A stretch of DNA of 64,000 bases from Marivita sp003149565 (GTDB lineage Bacteria > Pseudomonadota > Alphaproteobacteria > Rhodobacterales > Rhodobacteraceae). The notes below the pieces were generated by a model that did not search any database, was not told where the DNA came from, and saw only the letters and a program-made list of their open reading frames with translations. This document shows positions 49,012 to 58,575 of this stretch, piece after piece; positions within the stretch are counted from its first letter, which is position 1; each line of letters opens with the position of its first letter. A program made the position numbers and the translations under genes. The stretch lies in assembly GCF_965216415.1 (NCBI RefSeq), contig NZ_CBDCFU010000002.1; one strand, given 5' to 3'.

Positions 49012-50793
49012 CTAGCGTCCGACCGCGTAAGCCTGCATCAAACGCGGCGTGGCAGCCGCGCGCAGCAGACCGTCCGGCTCGCGCAGCGCGGCGGTCAGCC
49101 GGCCCACTGTCCAAGGTTCGGCCACGGTCAAGACATGCCCGCGCGCGCGCAGCTCGGCGATCACATCCTCGCCCACATTGGGTTCGATCATCATTTCGCC
49201 TGGGCGCACTTCACGCGGAAAGAATGACCCCTGAAAATGCATCGAATGGAACAGCGGCTGGTCCATGCATTCCTGCAACCCCATGCCAAAATGCACAAAC
49301 CGCAGGAACCAGATCAACTGCCATTGATCCTGCTGATCACCTCCCGGTGTACCAAAGACCAACTGGCGCCCATCCTTTTCAGCAAGGCTCGGCGTCAAGG
49401 TTGTCCGCGGCCGGTGTTTTGGAGCGAGCGTGCTGGGCAGGCCCTCTTCGAGCCAGAACATCTGGGCGCGTGAATTGAGCGGGAACCCAAGTCCGGGGAT
49501 GACTGGATTGCTTTGCAGCCAGCCGCCCGAAGGTGTGGCTGACACCATATTGCCCCAACGGTCGATGATATCGAGATGAACCGTGTCGCCACGCTTTTCA
49601 GTGAGATGAGACATGGTGGGTTCCTGCGCGGCAACCGGACCCACATTAAAATCACGCTGCGCCCGTTCGACATATGCATCCGCTAGATGCTCAAATCCCG
49701 GAACCCGACCGGGGCGCTGCTCGACCGACGCAGTGTCGCCGATCAGGGCGCGGCGTTCGGCATTGTAGGCGTCATCAAGCAGCACATCCATCGGTATTTC
49801 GCTGAAATCCGGATCGCCGTAATATGCCTCCCGATCTGCATAGGCGAGCTTGATTGCTTCGATCACGGTATGCACAAATTCGGCCCCGTTCGGGTCCATC
49901 GCGCCGAGATCACATCCCTTCAGGATGGCGAGCGCCTGCAGGAGCACCGGCCCTTGAGACCACGCTTGGGTCTTGTGGACCGTCCAGCCGTGGTACTCAT
50001 AGCTGAGCGGGCTCTCATAGGTGGCGCGCCAGTCTGCCATGTCGGAAGCGGACAGGACAGCAGAGTGTTTTTCGTCCGACACATCCATCACATGCGCATC
50101 AGACAGGTAGTCGAAGATAGCTTCAGCGACGAAACCTTCACGCCACTCCCCCCGGGCGGTCTCGATCTGGTCCTCGCGGGTCTCGCCTGCGCTGTTGGCC
50201 AAGCGCTCATACGTCGCCGCAAGATCGGGGTTCTTCAACAAATCATGCGGCTCTGGCGCTTTGCCGTCCTGCAGCCACACCTTGGCAGAGCTTGGCCATT
50301 CTGTTTCAAAGAATTCTGCCAAGCTGGCAATTGTCTGTGCGACCCGGGGCAAAACGGGATGCCCGTCGCGCGCATAGTCGATCGCAGGTTGCATGACCTC
50401 ACGCAGCGACAGTGTGCCGTGGTCGCGCAACATGATCATCCAGCCGTCAAACGCACCGGGCACCACCGTAGACAACAGACCGGATCCCGGCACGAGCGTG
50501 AGACCTTCTGCCTTGTAATGCGCCAGCGTGGCGGCCTCCGGCGCGACACCTTGTGCGCACAGCACGTCCACCCGTCCGGTGTCTGCAGAATAGAAGATCG
50601 CCGGCATATCGCCAGCGGGGCCATTCAGATGCGGCTCGACCACCTGAAGCGTCAAAGCCGTCGCAACCGCCGCATCAAAGGCATTTCCGCCTTTTTCAAC
50701 GATGCTCATACCAACAGCAGAGGCAATCCAATGCGTCGAGGTGACAACGCCGAAAGTCCCGCGGATTTCAGGTCGGGTGGTGAAGTCTGACAT
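49012..50793 (-). CDS. ggt: Gamma-glutamyltransferase/acylase family Ntn-hydrolase
   Basis: The protein has 593 residues from MSDFTTRPE at 50793. The start follows GGAGGC; a longer frame runs back into the tRNA-Leu gene and is rejected. GGT landmarks: VVTSTHWIASAVGMSIVEKG, GNAFDAAVATALTLQVVEPH, then the autoprocessing site before Thr in KRGDTVHLDIIDRWGNMVSA and the C-terminal GTPGGDQQDQW. No signal peptide is visible, so the enzyme may be cytoplasmic and could be an acylase rather than a transpeptidase. It heads the M20-formamidase group. Confidence 0.88.
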   Translation of the reverse strand: MSDFTTRPEIRGTFGVVTSTHWIASAVGMSIVEKGGNAFDAAVATALTLQVVEPHLNGPAGDMPAIFYSADTGRVDVLCAQGVAPEAATLAHYKAEGLTLVPGSGLLSTVVPGAFDGWMIMLRDHGTLSLREVMQPAIDYARDGHPVLPRVAQTIASLAEFFETEWPSSAKVWLQDGKAPEPHDLLKNPDLAATYERLANSAGETREDQIETARGEWREGFVAEAIFDYLSDAHVMDVSDEKHSAVLSASDMADWRATYESPLSYEYHGWTVHKTQAWSQGPVLLQALAILKGCDLGAMDPNGAEFVHTVIEAIKLAYADREAYYGDPDFSEIPMDVLLDDAYNAERRALIGDTASVEQRPGRVPGFEHLADAYVERAQRDFNVGPVAAQEPTMSHLTEKRGDTVHLDIIDRWGNMVSATPSGGWLQSNPVIPGLGFPLNSRAQMFWLEEGLPSTLAPKHRPRTTLTPSLAEKDGRQLVFGTPGGDQQDQWQLIWFLRFVHFGMGLQECMDQPLFHSMHFQGSFFPREVRPGEMMIEPNVGEDVIAELRARGHVLTVAEPWTVGRLTAALREPDGLLRAAATPRLMQAYAVGR

Positions 50794-50848
50794 GGTGCCT
50801 CCGGATTGCGCCCTTTTGGACTGCGCTGGGGTTGGGCCATCCGGAAAT

Positions 50849-50934
50849 TGGTGCGGGCGGTGGGACTCGAACCCACACGGCACTAAGGCCTTCGGATTTT
50901 AAGTCCGATATGTCTACCATTCCATCACGCCCGC
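50849..50934 (-). tRNA. tRNA-Leu (anticodon TAA)
   Basis: The minus strand gives acceptor GCGGGCG paired with CGCCCGC, discriminator A and an encoded CCA. The anticodon loop CTTAAAA carries TAA, enclosed by CGGA/TCCG. The long variable arm (GGCCTTAGTGCC) and the T-arm GTGGG-TTCGAGT-CCCAC are typical of a class II tRNA. It lies between the TPR-protein gene and the gamma-glutamyltransferase gene. Confidence 0.95.
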
Positions 50935-51020
50935 GTTGCCTTATCCCTAGCGGGGGCATCGGGCGAAAACAATGGGTTGGTTGGTCTAATTCCTATCAGG
51001 GCCAAGACGGCCTCATCGCA

Positions 51021-51569
51021 TCATAGTTCGTCGCCCTCTGGGTCCTTGATCAACGCACGCTCGCTCAACCAAGGGTTCAACGCGACCGCAGCCTTCAGGA
51101 GTGGCTGAGCTTCATCTTCGCGCCCCATCGCTATCAGGGTCAGCGCCTTGCCGGTCAACGCGCCCGTGTGCCGGGGGTTCAAGGCAATGGCCTGATCGAG
51201 GTCCGGCAAAACAGCAGGATAATCCCCACGCAGGTAATTCACGAAAGCCCGCTGGTTATAGCCTTCCGCATAAAACGGGCAGTATGAGACCAGCTTATTC
51301 AAACGGTCCACAGCGCGGAGGTAATCACCCACTCGCATCGCCCGCAAGGCCTCGTTCAGCATCATCTGTGACGGCTCATCAGGCGCTTCGAGCCACAACT
51401 CCCACAGCTGGTCAGAGTAGGCACCGGCAGCAAACCCATTCGGCGCGCGTTGAATTTCGGAATAGAGGCGGTCCATCGCAGCCGAGTGATCGGGCGCGAC
51501 AGGACACCCATCGGCGAATGCGGTTTGGCCCACAAAAATGAACGCGAGTGCAGAGACGAACTGTTTCAT
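51021..51569 (-). CDS. Exported TPR-repeat protein
   Basis: The protein has 182 residues from ATG 51569, with a signal peptide (MKQFVSALAFIFVGQTAFA, D). Three tetratricopeptide-like units follow: MRVGDYLRAVDRLNKLVSYC, GYNQRAFVNYLRGDYPAVLP then DLDQAIALNPRHTGAL, and GREDEAQPLLKAAVALNP. Two Cys in the mature part could form a disulfide. Similar periplasmic TPR proteins are widespread in Rhodobacterales and lack a defined role. Nine extra codons upstream of the chosen start are unlikely to be used. Confidence 0.82.
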   Translation of the reverse strand: MKQFVSALAFIFVGQTAFADGCPVAPDHSAAMDRLYSEIQRAPNGFAAGAYSDQLWELWLEAPDEPSQMMLNEALRAMRVGDYLRAVDRLNKLVSYCPFYAEGYNQRAFVNYLRGDYPAVLPDLDQAIALNPRHTGALTGKALTLIAMGREDEAQPLLKAAVALNPWLSERALIKDPEGDEL

Positions 51570-51600
51570 GGGATTATTAGCTAGGACCGGCCGCAATCGG

Positions 51601-52071
51601 TCAAGTCACGTTCCCGAAAGCCTCTTCTTTCACCGCCTGCATCGCGACATAGGTCGACGTTGCCGCGACATGTGGAAGGGTCGAGATTTTTTCCGCCAGA
51701 ACCTGACGATAGCTGCGCATGTTCGCCGTACGCACCTTTAGAAGGTAGTCAAAGTTTCCTGCAATGAGGTGAGCTTGCTCAATCTCGGGAATCTTCGCAA
51801 CAGCTTCGTTGAACGCCGCAAGCGCCGCCTCGCGCGTATGGGTCATTTTGACCTCGACAAACGCGATATGGTCCAAACCAAGCCGAATGGGATCAAGAAG
51901 CGCGCGATACCCTTGGATCGCACCCATCTCCTCCAACCGTCTCAACCGCGCTTGCGTGGGAGATTTCGACAATCCGATGCGACGCGACAGCTCGGTAATT
52001 GAGACTCGACCGTCGCGCGCCATCTCTTGCAATATCGCTTGGTCGAATCTGTCTAAATCAGAAATGATCAA
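51601..52071 (-). CDS. putR: Lrp/AsnC-family regulator of proline use (PutR)
   Basis: The protein has 156 residues from a TTG start at 52071, chosen because AAAGGACAG stands eight bases upstream and the family begins there; the frame is open 73 codons further without similarity. The winged helix reads DLDRFDQAILQEMARDGRVS, ITELSRRIGLSKSPTQARLR, RLEEMGAIQGYRALLDP. The RAM ligand domain reads HIAFVEVKMTHTREAALAAF, IAGNFDYLLKVRTANMRSYR. Divergence from putA identifies it as PutR, which activates putA with proline and represses itself. Confidence 0.9.
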   Translation of the reverse strand: MIISDLDRFDQAILQEMARDGRVSITELSRRIGLSKSPTQARLRRLEEMGAIQGYRALLDPIRLGLDHIAFVEVKMTHTREAALAAFNEAVAKIPEIEQAHLIAGNFDYLLKVRTANMRSYRQVLAEKISTLPHVAATSTYVAMQAVKEEAFGNVT

Positions 52072-52182
52072 ATCGACTGTCCTTTCTATTAAAATCAGGT
52101 CATTTTCCGGAGATAGGACCAGAACTCCGGCACTTTCTCTCCCCCATACGCGATATCCTACACCAAATGACTGGAGTTCGCC
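52072..52182. promoter_or_regulatory. Divergent putR-putA control region
   Basis: This 111-base gap holds both promoters. It has AT-rich segments (TCCTTTCTATTAAAATCAGG and CATTTTCCGGAG), in which Lrp-type proteins would bind. No single clear palindrome stands out. CTGGAG lies ahead of the putA start. Confidence 0.5.
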
Positions 52183-55100
52183 ATGCCTCGTGATGATATG
52201 CCAAATCTGCGTCCCCGGATCGACGAAAACACCTATGCCAACGAAAAGCAGGTGCTCGATCACCTGCGCTTTTCCGCGGCGCTGAGCCAATCCGACCGCG
52301 ATGCGATCAAAAACGATGCGACCAAGCTGGTAACTGCGATCCGCGAGGATTCCCGTCCTGGTCTGATGGAAGTGTTCCTCAGCGAGTATGGCCTCTCCAC
52401 CGAAGAAGGCATTGCTCTGATGTGTCTTGCCGAGGCCCTGTTACGGGTGCCTGATGCGGACACCATTGATGCCTTGATCGAAGACAAAATCGCCCCCTCG
52501 AACTGGGCCAGCCATCTCGGCGAAAGCACGTCACCATTGGTGAACGCATCAACATGGGCATTGATGCTGACGGGTAAGGTCCTGAAGGATGAGAACCCCG
52601 GTCCCGTGGGCCATTTGCGCGGTGCCATCAAACGTCTTGGCGAACCTGTGATTCGCACGGCTGTGGGGCGCGCGATGAAGGAAATGGGCGCCCAGTTCGT
52701 TTTGGGCGAGACGATCCAATCCGCGATGAAGCGCGCCGCCAAGATGGAGGCGAAGGGTTACACCTATTCATACGACATGCTGGGTGAGGCGGCACGGACG
52801 GAAACCGACGCGCGCCGCTATCATCTGTCCTATTCCCGGGCCATCAGCGCAATTGCCGAAGCCGCCAAGTCGAAGGACATCCGCGAGAATCCGGGCATCT
52901 CCGTCAAACTATCCGCACTGCATCCGCGCTACGAAGAGGCGCAGCAGGATACTGTCATGAACGAGGTGGTGCCACGGCTGCGGACACTGGCGCAACTGGC
53001 CCGATCTGCGGGGATTGGGCTGAACATCGACGCCGAGGAAGCAGATCGCCTGTCAATCTCGCTCGACGTCATTGAAACCGTGCTTTCCGAGCCATCCCTC
53101 AAGGGCTGGGACGGGTTCGGCGTTGTGGTTCAGGCCTACGGTCAGCGCGCAGGACATGTGATTGACTGGCTCTACAATCTGGCCGAGCGGCTGGATCGCA
53201 AGATCATGGTTCGACTGGTGAAAGGCGCTTACTGGGACACGGAAATAAAGCGCGCCCAGGTCGCGGGCCTTGCGGCATTTCCCGTCTTCACCGCCAAGCA
53301 CCATACCGACATCAGCTACATCGCCAATGCGCGCAAGTTGCTGAGCATGACAGATCGGATTTATCCACAATTCGCAACGCATAATGCACACACAGTGGCC
53401 GCGATCCTGCACATGGCCACGGACCGCAATGCCTTCGAGTTCCAGCGACTGCATGGCATGGGTGAAGCGCTGCACGATATCGTCAAAGACGCCGAGGGCA
53501 CACGCTGTCGAATCTATGCTCCGGTCGGCGCGCATCGCGATCTGCTGGCTTACCTCGTGCGTCGTCTTTTGGAGAATGGCGCGAACAGTTCCTTTGTGAA
53601 CCAGATCGTGGATACGGATGTACCTGCTTCCGAGGTGGCCTCCGACCCGTTTGACGCGCAGGACGTTCCGCACCTTCCAACTGGACCCGAATTGTTCGCG
53701 CCCGAACGACCAAATTCGATGGGGTGGGACCTTACGCATCGGCCAACCCGTTCAACGATCGAAGAGGCGCGCATGCCGTTCGCAACGGTGCAATGGTCTG
53801 CAACACCACTGGTGGCAACAGAAGCCGACAACGGAGCAACGGAGCCGGTCATCAACCCGGCCCGTCCGGGCGATACTGTCGGTTCTATCACCTGGGCCGA
53901 CGCCGAAACTGTGACGTCGGCCTGTGGTTCGGCATCCCCCTGGACCGCAAACGCACAAGAGCGTGCAAAGGTTTTGAATAAGGCCGCGGATCTTTACGAA
54001 GCCAACTATGGCGAGCTTTTTGCCTTGCTCGCCCGGGAGGCGGGTAAGTCGCTGCTCGACGCCGTTGCCGAACTGCGCGAGGCGGTGGATTTTCTGCGCT
54101 ATTACGCTGCCCGGGCCGAAGGCCCTGACCCGCAAGGGGTCTTCGCCTGCATCAGTCCCTGGAATTTCCCATTGGCAATTTTTACCGGGCAGATTGCTGC
54201 AGCTTTGGCGACCGGCAATGCTGTTCTGGCCAAACCGGCGGAGCAAACACCTTTGATTGCCCATCGGGCGGCTCAGTTGCTGCACGAGGCGGGCGTCCCG
54301 AAAACCGCTCTTCAACTGTTGCCCGGCGCGGGGGATGTCGGCGCTGCACTGACCTCACATCCTGCGATCAAAGGCGTTGCTTTCACCGGCTCGACCGAAA
54401 CTGCGCAGATCATTCATCGCAGCATGGCCGAACATCTTGACCCAGGCGCACCTCTGATCGCCGAGACCGGCGGGCTCAATGCAATGATTGTCGACAGCAC
54501 GGCGCTGCCGGAACAAGCGGTGCAGGCGATTGTGGAATCCGCATTCCAATCCGCAGGCCAGCGCTGCTCTGCCCTGCGCTGCCTTTATGTGCAGGAAGAT
54601 ATTGCAGACAGTTTTATTGACATGCTGACCGGCGCCATGGACGCGCTGGTGATTGGCGATCCGTGGATCTACGGCACCGATGTTGGACCCGCCATTGATG
54701 CCGAAGCGCGCGATGGGATCATCTCTTACGTCGATGCGGCAGAGGTGGAAGGCCGTGTTCTGCATCGCCTCTCCCTGCCCGGCGGTGGTACTTTCGTGCC
54801 GCCGACCCTGATCCGCGTGTCCGGCATCACTGATCTGGAACGTGAGGTGTTCGGTCCTGTCCTTCACATTGCGACGTTCAAATCCAAAGACATCGACACC
54901 GTGATCGACGCCATCATCGACACTGGGTACGGACTGACCTTTGGGCTGCAAACTCGGATCGATGACCGCGTGCAGCATGTCTCGGAACGGATCAAGGCGG
55001 GCAATATCTACGTGAACCGGAATCAAATCGGTGCGATTGTCGGCAGTCAGCCTTTCGGTGGTGAGGGACTTTCGGGCACAGGTCCGAAAGCGGGCGGGCC

Positions 55101-55605
55101 AAATTATCTGACCCGATTCCGCACGCATCCTGCACCTGACGTCACCGAAAACTGGGCAACGCAAGACAAAAAGGACCGTCTGGCCAAAGCGCTGATGGCC
55201 ACGTCAGGCAAACACAACGTGACAAAGACCACCCTGCCCGGGCCGACCGGTGAGTCCAACGTGCTGACGGCGATGGCGCGTGGTCCAATCCTGTGTCTGG
55301 GGCCCGGCGCGACCACTGCATCAAAGCAAGCGAAGGCCGTCGAAGCTTTGGGTGGAACCGCTGTCGTCGCGGAAGGCCGTATAGAGGCGGAGTGGCTGGT
55401 CGATTTGCCAACGGATGGGGTGATCTGGTGGGGAGATAACCAGACTGCGCGGGCATTGCGCACTGTCTTGGCTCAACGCTCGGGGCCGATCCTGCCCTTG
55501 ATCACCGGCATGCCCGATAAAGGTCATGTCTGTCACGAACGCCATGTCTGCGTCGACACCACTGCCTCGGGCGGAAACGCACAGCTTCTGAGCGGCGCGG
55601 CTTGA
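52183..55605 (+). CDS. putA: Bifunctional proline dehydrogenase/P5C dehydrogenase PutA
   Basis: The protein has 1140 residues. A short helical arm (residues 1-150) leads to the FAD-binding proline dehydrogenase barrel, with ISVKLSALHPRYEEAQ, GLNIDAEEADRLSISLDVIE, VRLVKGAYWDTEIKRAQ and TDISYIANARKLLS. The aldehyde dehydrogenase half includes CISPWNFPLAIFTGQIAAAL, AFTGSTETAQIIH, the catalytic Glu in AETGGLNAMIVDSTALP and the Cys in AFQSAGQRCSALRCLYV. The terminal 110 residues resemble the extra C-terminal domain of type B PutA. There is no ribbon-helix-helix, so regulation falls to PutR. Proline is oxidised to glutamate at the membrane face. Confidence 0.96.
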   Translation: MPRDDMPNLRPRIDENTYANEKQVLDHLRFSAALSQSDRDAIKNDATKLVTAIREDSRPGLMEVFLSEYGLSTEEGIALMCLAEALLRVPDADTIDALIEDKIAPSNWASHLGESTSPLVNASTWALMLTGKVLKDENPGPVGHLRGAIKRLGEPVIRTAVGRAMKEMGAQFVLGETIQSAMKRAAKMEAKGYTYSYDMLGEAARTETDARRYHLSYSRAISAIAEAAKSKDIRENPGISVKLSALHPRYEEAQQDTVMNEVVPRLRTLAQLARSAGIGLNIDAEEADRLSISLDVIETVLSEPSLKGWDGFGVVVQAYGQRAGHVIDWLYNLAERLDRKIMVRLVKGAYWDTEIKRAQVAGLAAFPVFTAKHHTDISYIANARKLLSMTDRIYPQFATHNAHTVAAILHMATDRNAFEFQRLHGMGEALHDIVKDAEGTRCRIYAPVGAHRDLLAYLVRRLLENGANSSFVNQIVDTDVPASEVASDPFDAQDVPHLPTGPELFAPERPNSMGWDLTHRPTRSTIEEARMPFATVQWSATPLVATEADNGATEPVINPARPGDTVGSITWADAETVTSACGSASPWTANAQERAKVLNKAADLYEANYGELFALLAREAGKSLLDAVAELREAVDFLRYYAARAEGPDPQGVFACISPWNFPLAIFTGQIAAALATGNAVLAKPAEQTPLIAHRAAQLLHEAGVPKTALQLLPGAGDVGAALTSHPAIKGVAFTGSTETAQIIHRSMAEHLDPGAPLIAETGGLNAMIVDSTALPEQAVQAIVESAFQSAGQRCSALRCLYVQEDIADSFIDMLTGAMDALVIGDPWIYGTDVGPAIDAEARDGIISYVDAAEVEGRVLHRLSLPGGGTFVPPTLIRVSGITDLEREVFGPVLHIATFKSKDIDTVIDAIIDTGYGLTFGLQTRIDDRVQHVSERIKAGNIYVNRNQIGAIVGSQPFGGEGLSGTGPKAGGPNYLTRFRTHPAPDVTENWATQDKKDRLAKALMATSGKHNVTKTTLPGPTGESNVLTAMARGPILCLGPGATTASKQAKAVEALGGTAVVAEGRIEAEWLVDLPTDGVIWWGDNQTARALRTVLAQRSGPILPLITGMPDKGHVCHERHVCVDTTASGGNAQLLSGAA

Positions 55606-55636
55606 CGCGCCGCCGCTTTGGCACAACTGTCGCCGC

Positions 55637-56380
55637 ATGTTTCCAATCCGCGACCACAATCCGTCGGGCCGCACGCCCTTTGTCACATACGCGCTGATTA
55701 TCGCGAATGTTGGTATCTTTCTGAGCTATTGGCCGCTGATGCAAAGCGATCAACAGATCATGCGCTTTTACTTTGACTACGCTTTGATCCCGGCATTGGT
55801 CAGCGAGGGTCAGGGCTTCAGCGGATTCTTCACCTCCATGTTTCTGCATGGCGGCTGGATGCATCTGATCGGAAATATGCTTTTCCTGTTTATCTTCGGC
55901 GACAATATCGAAGACGAGATGGGCCATATCGGCTTTATTCTGTTCTACCTTGCCGCCGGGCTGGGCGCGGGCTTCATCCACTATATCAGTGCACCGGGGT
56001 CCCCCGTTCCAACCGTCGGTGCCTCCGGTGCCATTGCGGGGGTGATGGGCGGGTATCTCCTGCTTTTTCCCAAGGCAAAGGTCGATATTCTTATCATCAT
56101 TGTAATCATTTTCCGTATTATCCCGATCCCGGCCTGGATCATGCTGGGACTGTGGTTCGCCATGCAGATTTTTGGCGGGTTCGGTACGGCCGCCGACGAA
56201 GGTGGCGTGGCTTACTGGGCGCATGTGGGCGGATTTGTCATCGGGCTAGTGCTCACGACACCGCTTTGGTTGCGGCTTGGTGGACCGCAATTCTGGACAC
56301 GTACCGAAGGCCACCCGCCGCATCCCGAAGCCAAATACAGGCTTTCGCGATCACGTGTGCCGTCGGTGCGCCGGAAATGA
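55637..56380 (+). CDS. Rhomboid-family intramembrane serine protease
   Basis: The protein has 247 residues and six predicted membrane helices. The N-terminal RDHNPSGRTPFVTYALI is the common rhomboid opening of this subgroup. The active-site Ser is in VGASGAIAGVMGGYLLLFP (G-x-S-G), and the His in YWAHVGGFVIGLVL. An HLIGNMLFLFIFGDNIED block supports the assignment. Substrates are not predictable. Its stop overlaps the start of the GFA-type gene (ATGA). Confidence 0.93.
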   Translation: MFPIRDHNPSGRTPFVTYALIIANVGIFLSYWPLMQSDQQIMRFYFDYALIPALVSEGQGFSGFFTSMFLHGGWMHLIGNMLFLFIFGDNIEDEMGHIGFILFYLAAGLGAGFIHYISAPGSPVPTVGASGAIAGVMGGYLLLFPKAKVDILIIIVIIFRIIPIPAWIMLGLWFAMQIFGGFGTAADEGGVAYWAHVGGFVIGLVLTTPLWLRLGGPQFWTRTEGHPPHPEAKYRLSRSRVPSVRRK

Positions 56381-56745
56381 CGAACAAGATCAAGCTCGCC
56401 TGCCATTGCGGCGCGGTCGAGTTAGCAGTCAGCCTCAAAAATGGCCTGGAGACCGCGCGGCGGTGTGATTGCAGCTATTGCAAACGGCGGGGGACCCCGA
56501 CCGCGAGCGTGGCGCGCAACAATCTGGAGATCCTCAAAGGAGCGGAGAACCTGAACCTTTATTCCTTTGGAACCCACACGGCGCAGCACTATTTCTGCAA
56601 AACCTGCGGAATCTATACGCATCACCAACGCCGATCCGATCCAGACGAATATGGCGTGAACATGGGATGTATCGAAGGCGTGAACCCTAAGGATTATGAA
56701 CCAATCGGCTGGCATGACGGCGTGAATCATCCTTCGGATGAATGA
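56377..56745 (+). CDS. GFA-family zinc protein (glutathione-dependent formaldehyde-activating-like)
   Basis: The protein has 122 residues, one GFA domain. Zinc ligands are in CHCGAVELAV (residues 9-18), RCDCSYCKRRG (35-45) and YFCKTCGIYTHHQ (80-92). Other features are SVARNNLEILKGAENLNLYS and the late GVNMGCIEGVNP. Family members bind zinc in a Mss4-like fold. Only a few have proven formaldehyde-glutathione activity, so the name is structural. The start overlaps the rhomboid stop; a longer open frame upstream is a shadow. Confidence 0.9.
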   Translation: MTNKIKLACHCGAVELAVSLKNGLETARRCDCSYCKRRGTPTASVARNNLEILKGAENLNLYSFGTHTAQHYFCKTCGIYTHHQRRSDPDEYGVNMGCIEGVNPKDYEPIGWHDGVNHPSDE

Positions 56746-56854
56746 TCCTGACACGCTAGACCCCAATTCCAAACAAAGCCTGAAGACGCGCGATTGCACG
56801 GACCTGCCTGCGCGTGTATCCCTCGGCAAAATCGATTTTCAAAGGAACGCGATC

Positions 56855-58510
56855 ATGGCCTCCTACCAGTTTGTCTACCACATGAGCGGGGTCTCCAAGA
56901 CCTATCCCGGCGGCAAAAAGACGTTCGAAAACATCCATCTGAACTTCCTGCCCGGCGTGAAGATCGGTGTTGTCGGCGTCAACGGCGCGGGTAAGTCCAC
57001 GCTGCTCAAGATCATGGCCGGGCTCGACAAGGATTTCTCGGGTGAGGCCTGGGCAGCCGAAGGTGCCAAGGTCGGCTATCTTCCGCAGGAGCCGCAGCTC
57101 GATCCGGCGCTCAGCGTGCGCGAAAACGTGATGCTGGGCGTGGCGGAAAAGAAGGGCAAGCTCGACCGCTTCAACGAACTGGCGATGAACTACAGCGATG
57201 AAACCGCTGACGAAATGGCCGCGCTGCAAGACGAGATCGACGCCAACAACCTGTGGGATCTGGACAGCCAGATCGACGTCGCGATGGAAGCGCTGCGCTG
57301 CCCACCGGACGACGCCGATGTGACAACGCTTTCAGGCGGCGAAAAGCGCCGCGTCGCGCTGTGCAAGTTGCTGCTGGAAGCGCCCGACATGCTGCTTTTG
57401 GACGAACCGACCAACCACCTTGATGCCGAGACCATCGCGTGGCTGCAGAACCACCTGGTTGAATACAAGGGCACGATTCTGATCGTGACCCACGACCGTT
57501 ATTTCCTCGATGACATCACCGGCTGGATCCTCGAACTCGACCGAGGCCGTGGCATTCCCTACGAGGGCAATTATTCCAGCTGGCTGGAGCAGAAAGCCAA
57601 ACGGCTTGAGCAGGAAGCGCGCGAGGATAAGGCCAAGCAAAAGACGCTTGAGCGTGAACTTGCGTGGATGCGGCAGGGCCAGAAAGCCCGTCAGGCTAAA
57701 TCCAAAGCGCGTATTCAGGCCTACGAGGAAATGGCCGGTCAGTCCGAACGCGAACGCGTTGGTCGGGCGCAGATCATTATCCCGAACGGTCCACGCCTTG
57801 GCGGAAAGGTCATTGAGGTCAATGGCTTGAAAAAGGCCATGGGCGACAAGCTTTTGATCGAGGATCTAACCTTCAGCCTGCCGCCCGGCGGCATTGTCGG
57901 CGTGATCGGCCCGAACGGGGCTGGTAAGTCGACGCTCTTTAAAATGCTCACCGGTCAGGAAAAGCCGGACGCGGGTGACGTGTCCTACGGCGATACCGTC
58001 CAGCTGGCCTATGTTGACCAATCTCGCGACGACCTGAACCCGGACGACACGGTCTGGGAGGCGATTTCAGGCGGTGCCGAGATCATCAAGCTGGGGGATG
58101 CCGAGATCAATTCCCGCGCCTATTGCGGGTCGTTCAACTTCAAGGGCGGAGACCAACAGAAGAAAGTTGGCCTGCTCTCGGGTGGTGAACGCAACCGCGT
58201 GCACATGGCGCGTCTGCTTAAGGAGGGCGGAAACGTTCTGCTGCTCGACGAGCCGACCAACGATCTGGACGTCGAAACACTCCGCGCTTTGGAAGACGCA
58301 ATCGAGGATTTCGCCGGTTGCGCTGTGGTGATCAGCCACGACCGTTTCTTCCTTGACCGTCTGTGTACGCATATCCTCGCCTTCGAGGGCGATGCCCATG
58401 TCGAATGGTTCGAGGGCAACTTCGAGGATTACGAAGAGGACAAGAAGCGGCGTTTGGGTGCAGATGCGCTTGAACCGAAGCGGGTAAAGTTCAAGAAGTT
58501 TGCGAGGTAA
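56855..58510 (+). CDS. ettA: Energy-dependent translational throttle EttA, ABC-F ATPase
   Basis: The protein has 551 residues from MASYQFVYHMSGVSKTYPGG; AAAGGAACGCGATC precedes the ATG. Two ABC domains are present: GVVGVNGAGKSTLLKIMAGL with LSGGEKRRVALCKLL and LLLDEPTNHLDAETIAW, then GVIGPNGAGKSTLFKMLTGQ with LSGGERNRVHMARLL and DEPTNDLDVETLRA. Between them lies the P-site-tRNA interaction motif/linker (AWMRQGQKARQAKSKARIQA). There are no membrane domains. EttA binds the ribosomal E site and gates translation according to ADP/ATP. Confidence 0.95.
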   Translation: MASYQFVYHMSGVSKTYPGGKKTFENIHLNFLPGVKIGVVGVNGAGKSTLLKIMAGLDKDFSGEAWAAEGAKVGYLPQEPQLDPALSVRENVMLGVAEKKGKLDRFNELAMNYSDETADEMAALQDEIDANNLWDLDSQIDVAMEALRCPPDDADVTTLSGGEKRRVALCKLLLEAPDMLLLDEPTNHLDAETIAWLQNHLVEYKGTILIVTHDRYFLDDITGWILELDRGRGIPYEGNYSSWLEQKAKRLEQEAREDKAKQKTLERELAWMRQGQKARQAKSKARIQAYEEMAGQSERERVGRAQIIIPNGPRLGGKVIEVNGLKKAMGDKLLIEDLTFSLPPGGIVGVIGPNGAGKSTLFKMLTGQEKPDAGDVSYGDTVQLAYVDQSRDDLNPDDTVWEAISGGAEIIKLGDAEINSRAYCGSFNFKGGDQQKKVGLLSGGERNRVHMARLLKEGGNVLLLDEPTNDLDVETLRALEDAIEDFAGCAVVISHDRFFLDRLCTHILAFEGDAHVEWFEGNFEDYEEDKKRRLGADALEPKRVKFKKFAR

Positions 58511-58521
58511 ATTCAAGCTTC

Positions 58522-58541
58522 GGGTGGGCTCCGGCCCACCC
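58522..58541 (+). terminator. Hairpin downstream of ettA
   Basis: GGGTGGGC-TCCG-GCCCACCC is a perfect 8-bp stem with a 4-base loop, 11 bases after the ettA stop. A T-run is missing, so it may act as an RNA-end stabiliser or a weak terminator between the convergent genes. Confidence 0.5.
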
Positions 58542-58575
58542 TCCAACGCTTACGCAGGTGATGGTGGGTTTGGCG

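Noticed and set aside
55588..55615. GC-rich hairpin at the end of putA as a terminator
   Set aside because: The stem (GCGGCGCG/CGCGCCGC) overlaps the stop codon and no T-run follows. The rhomboid gene starts 22 bases later and may be read through.
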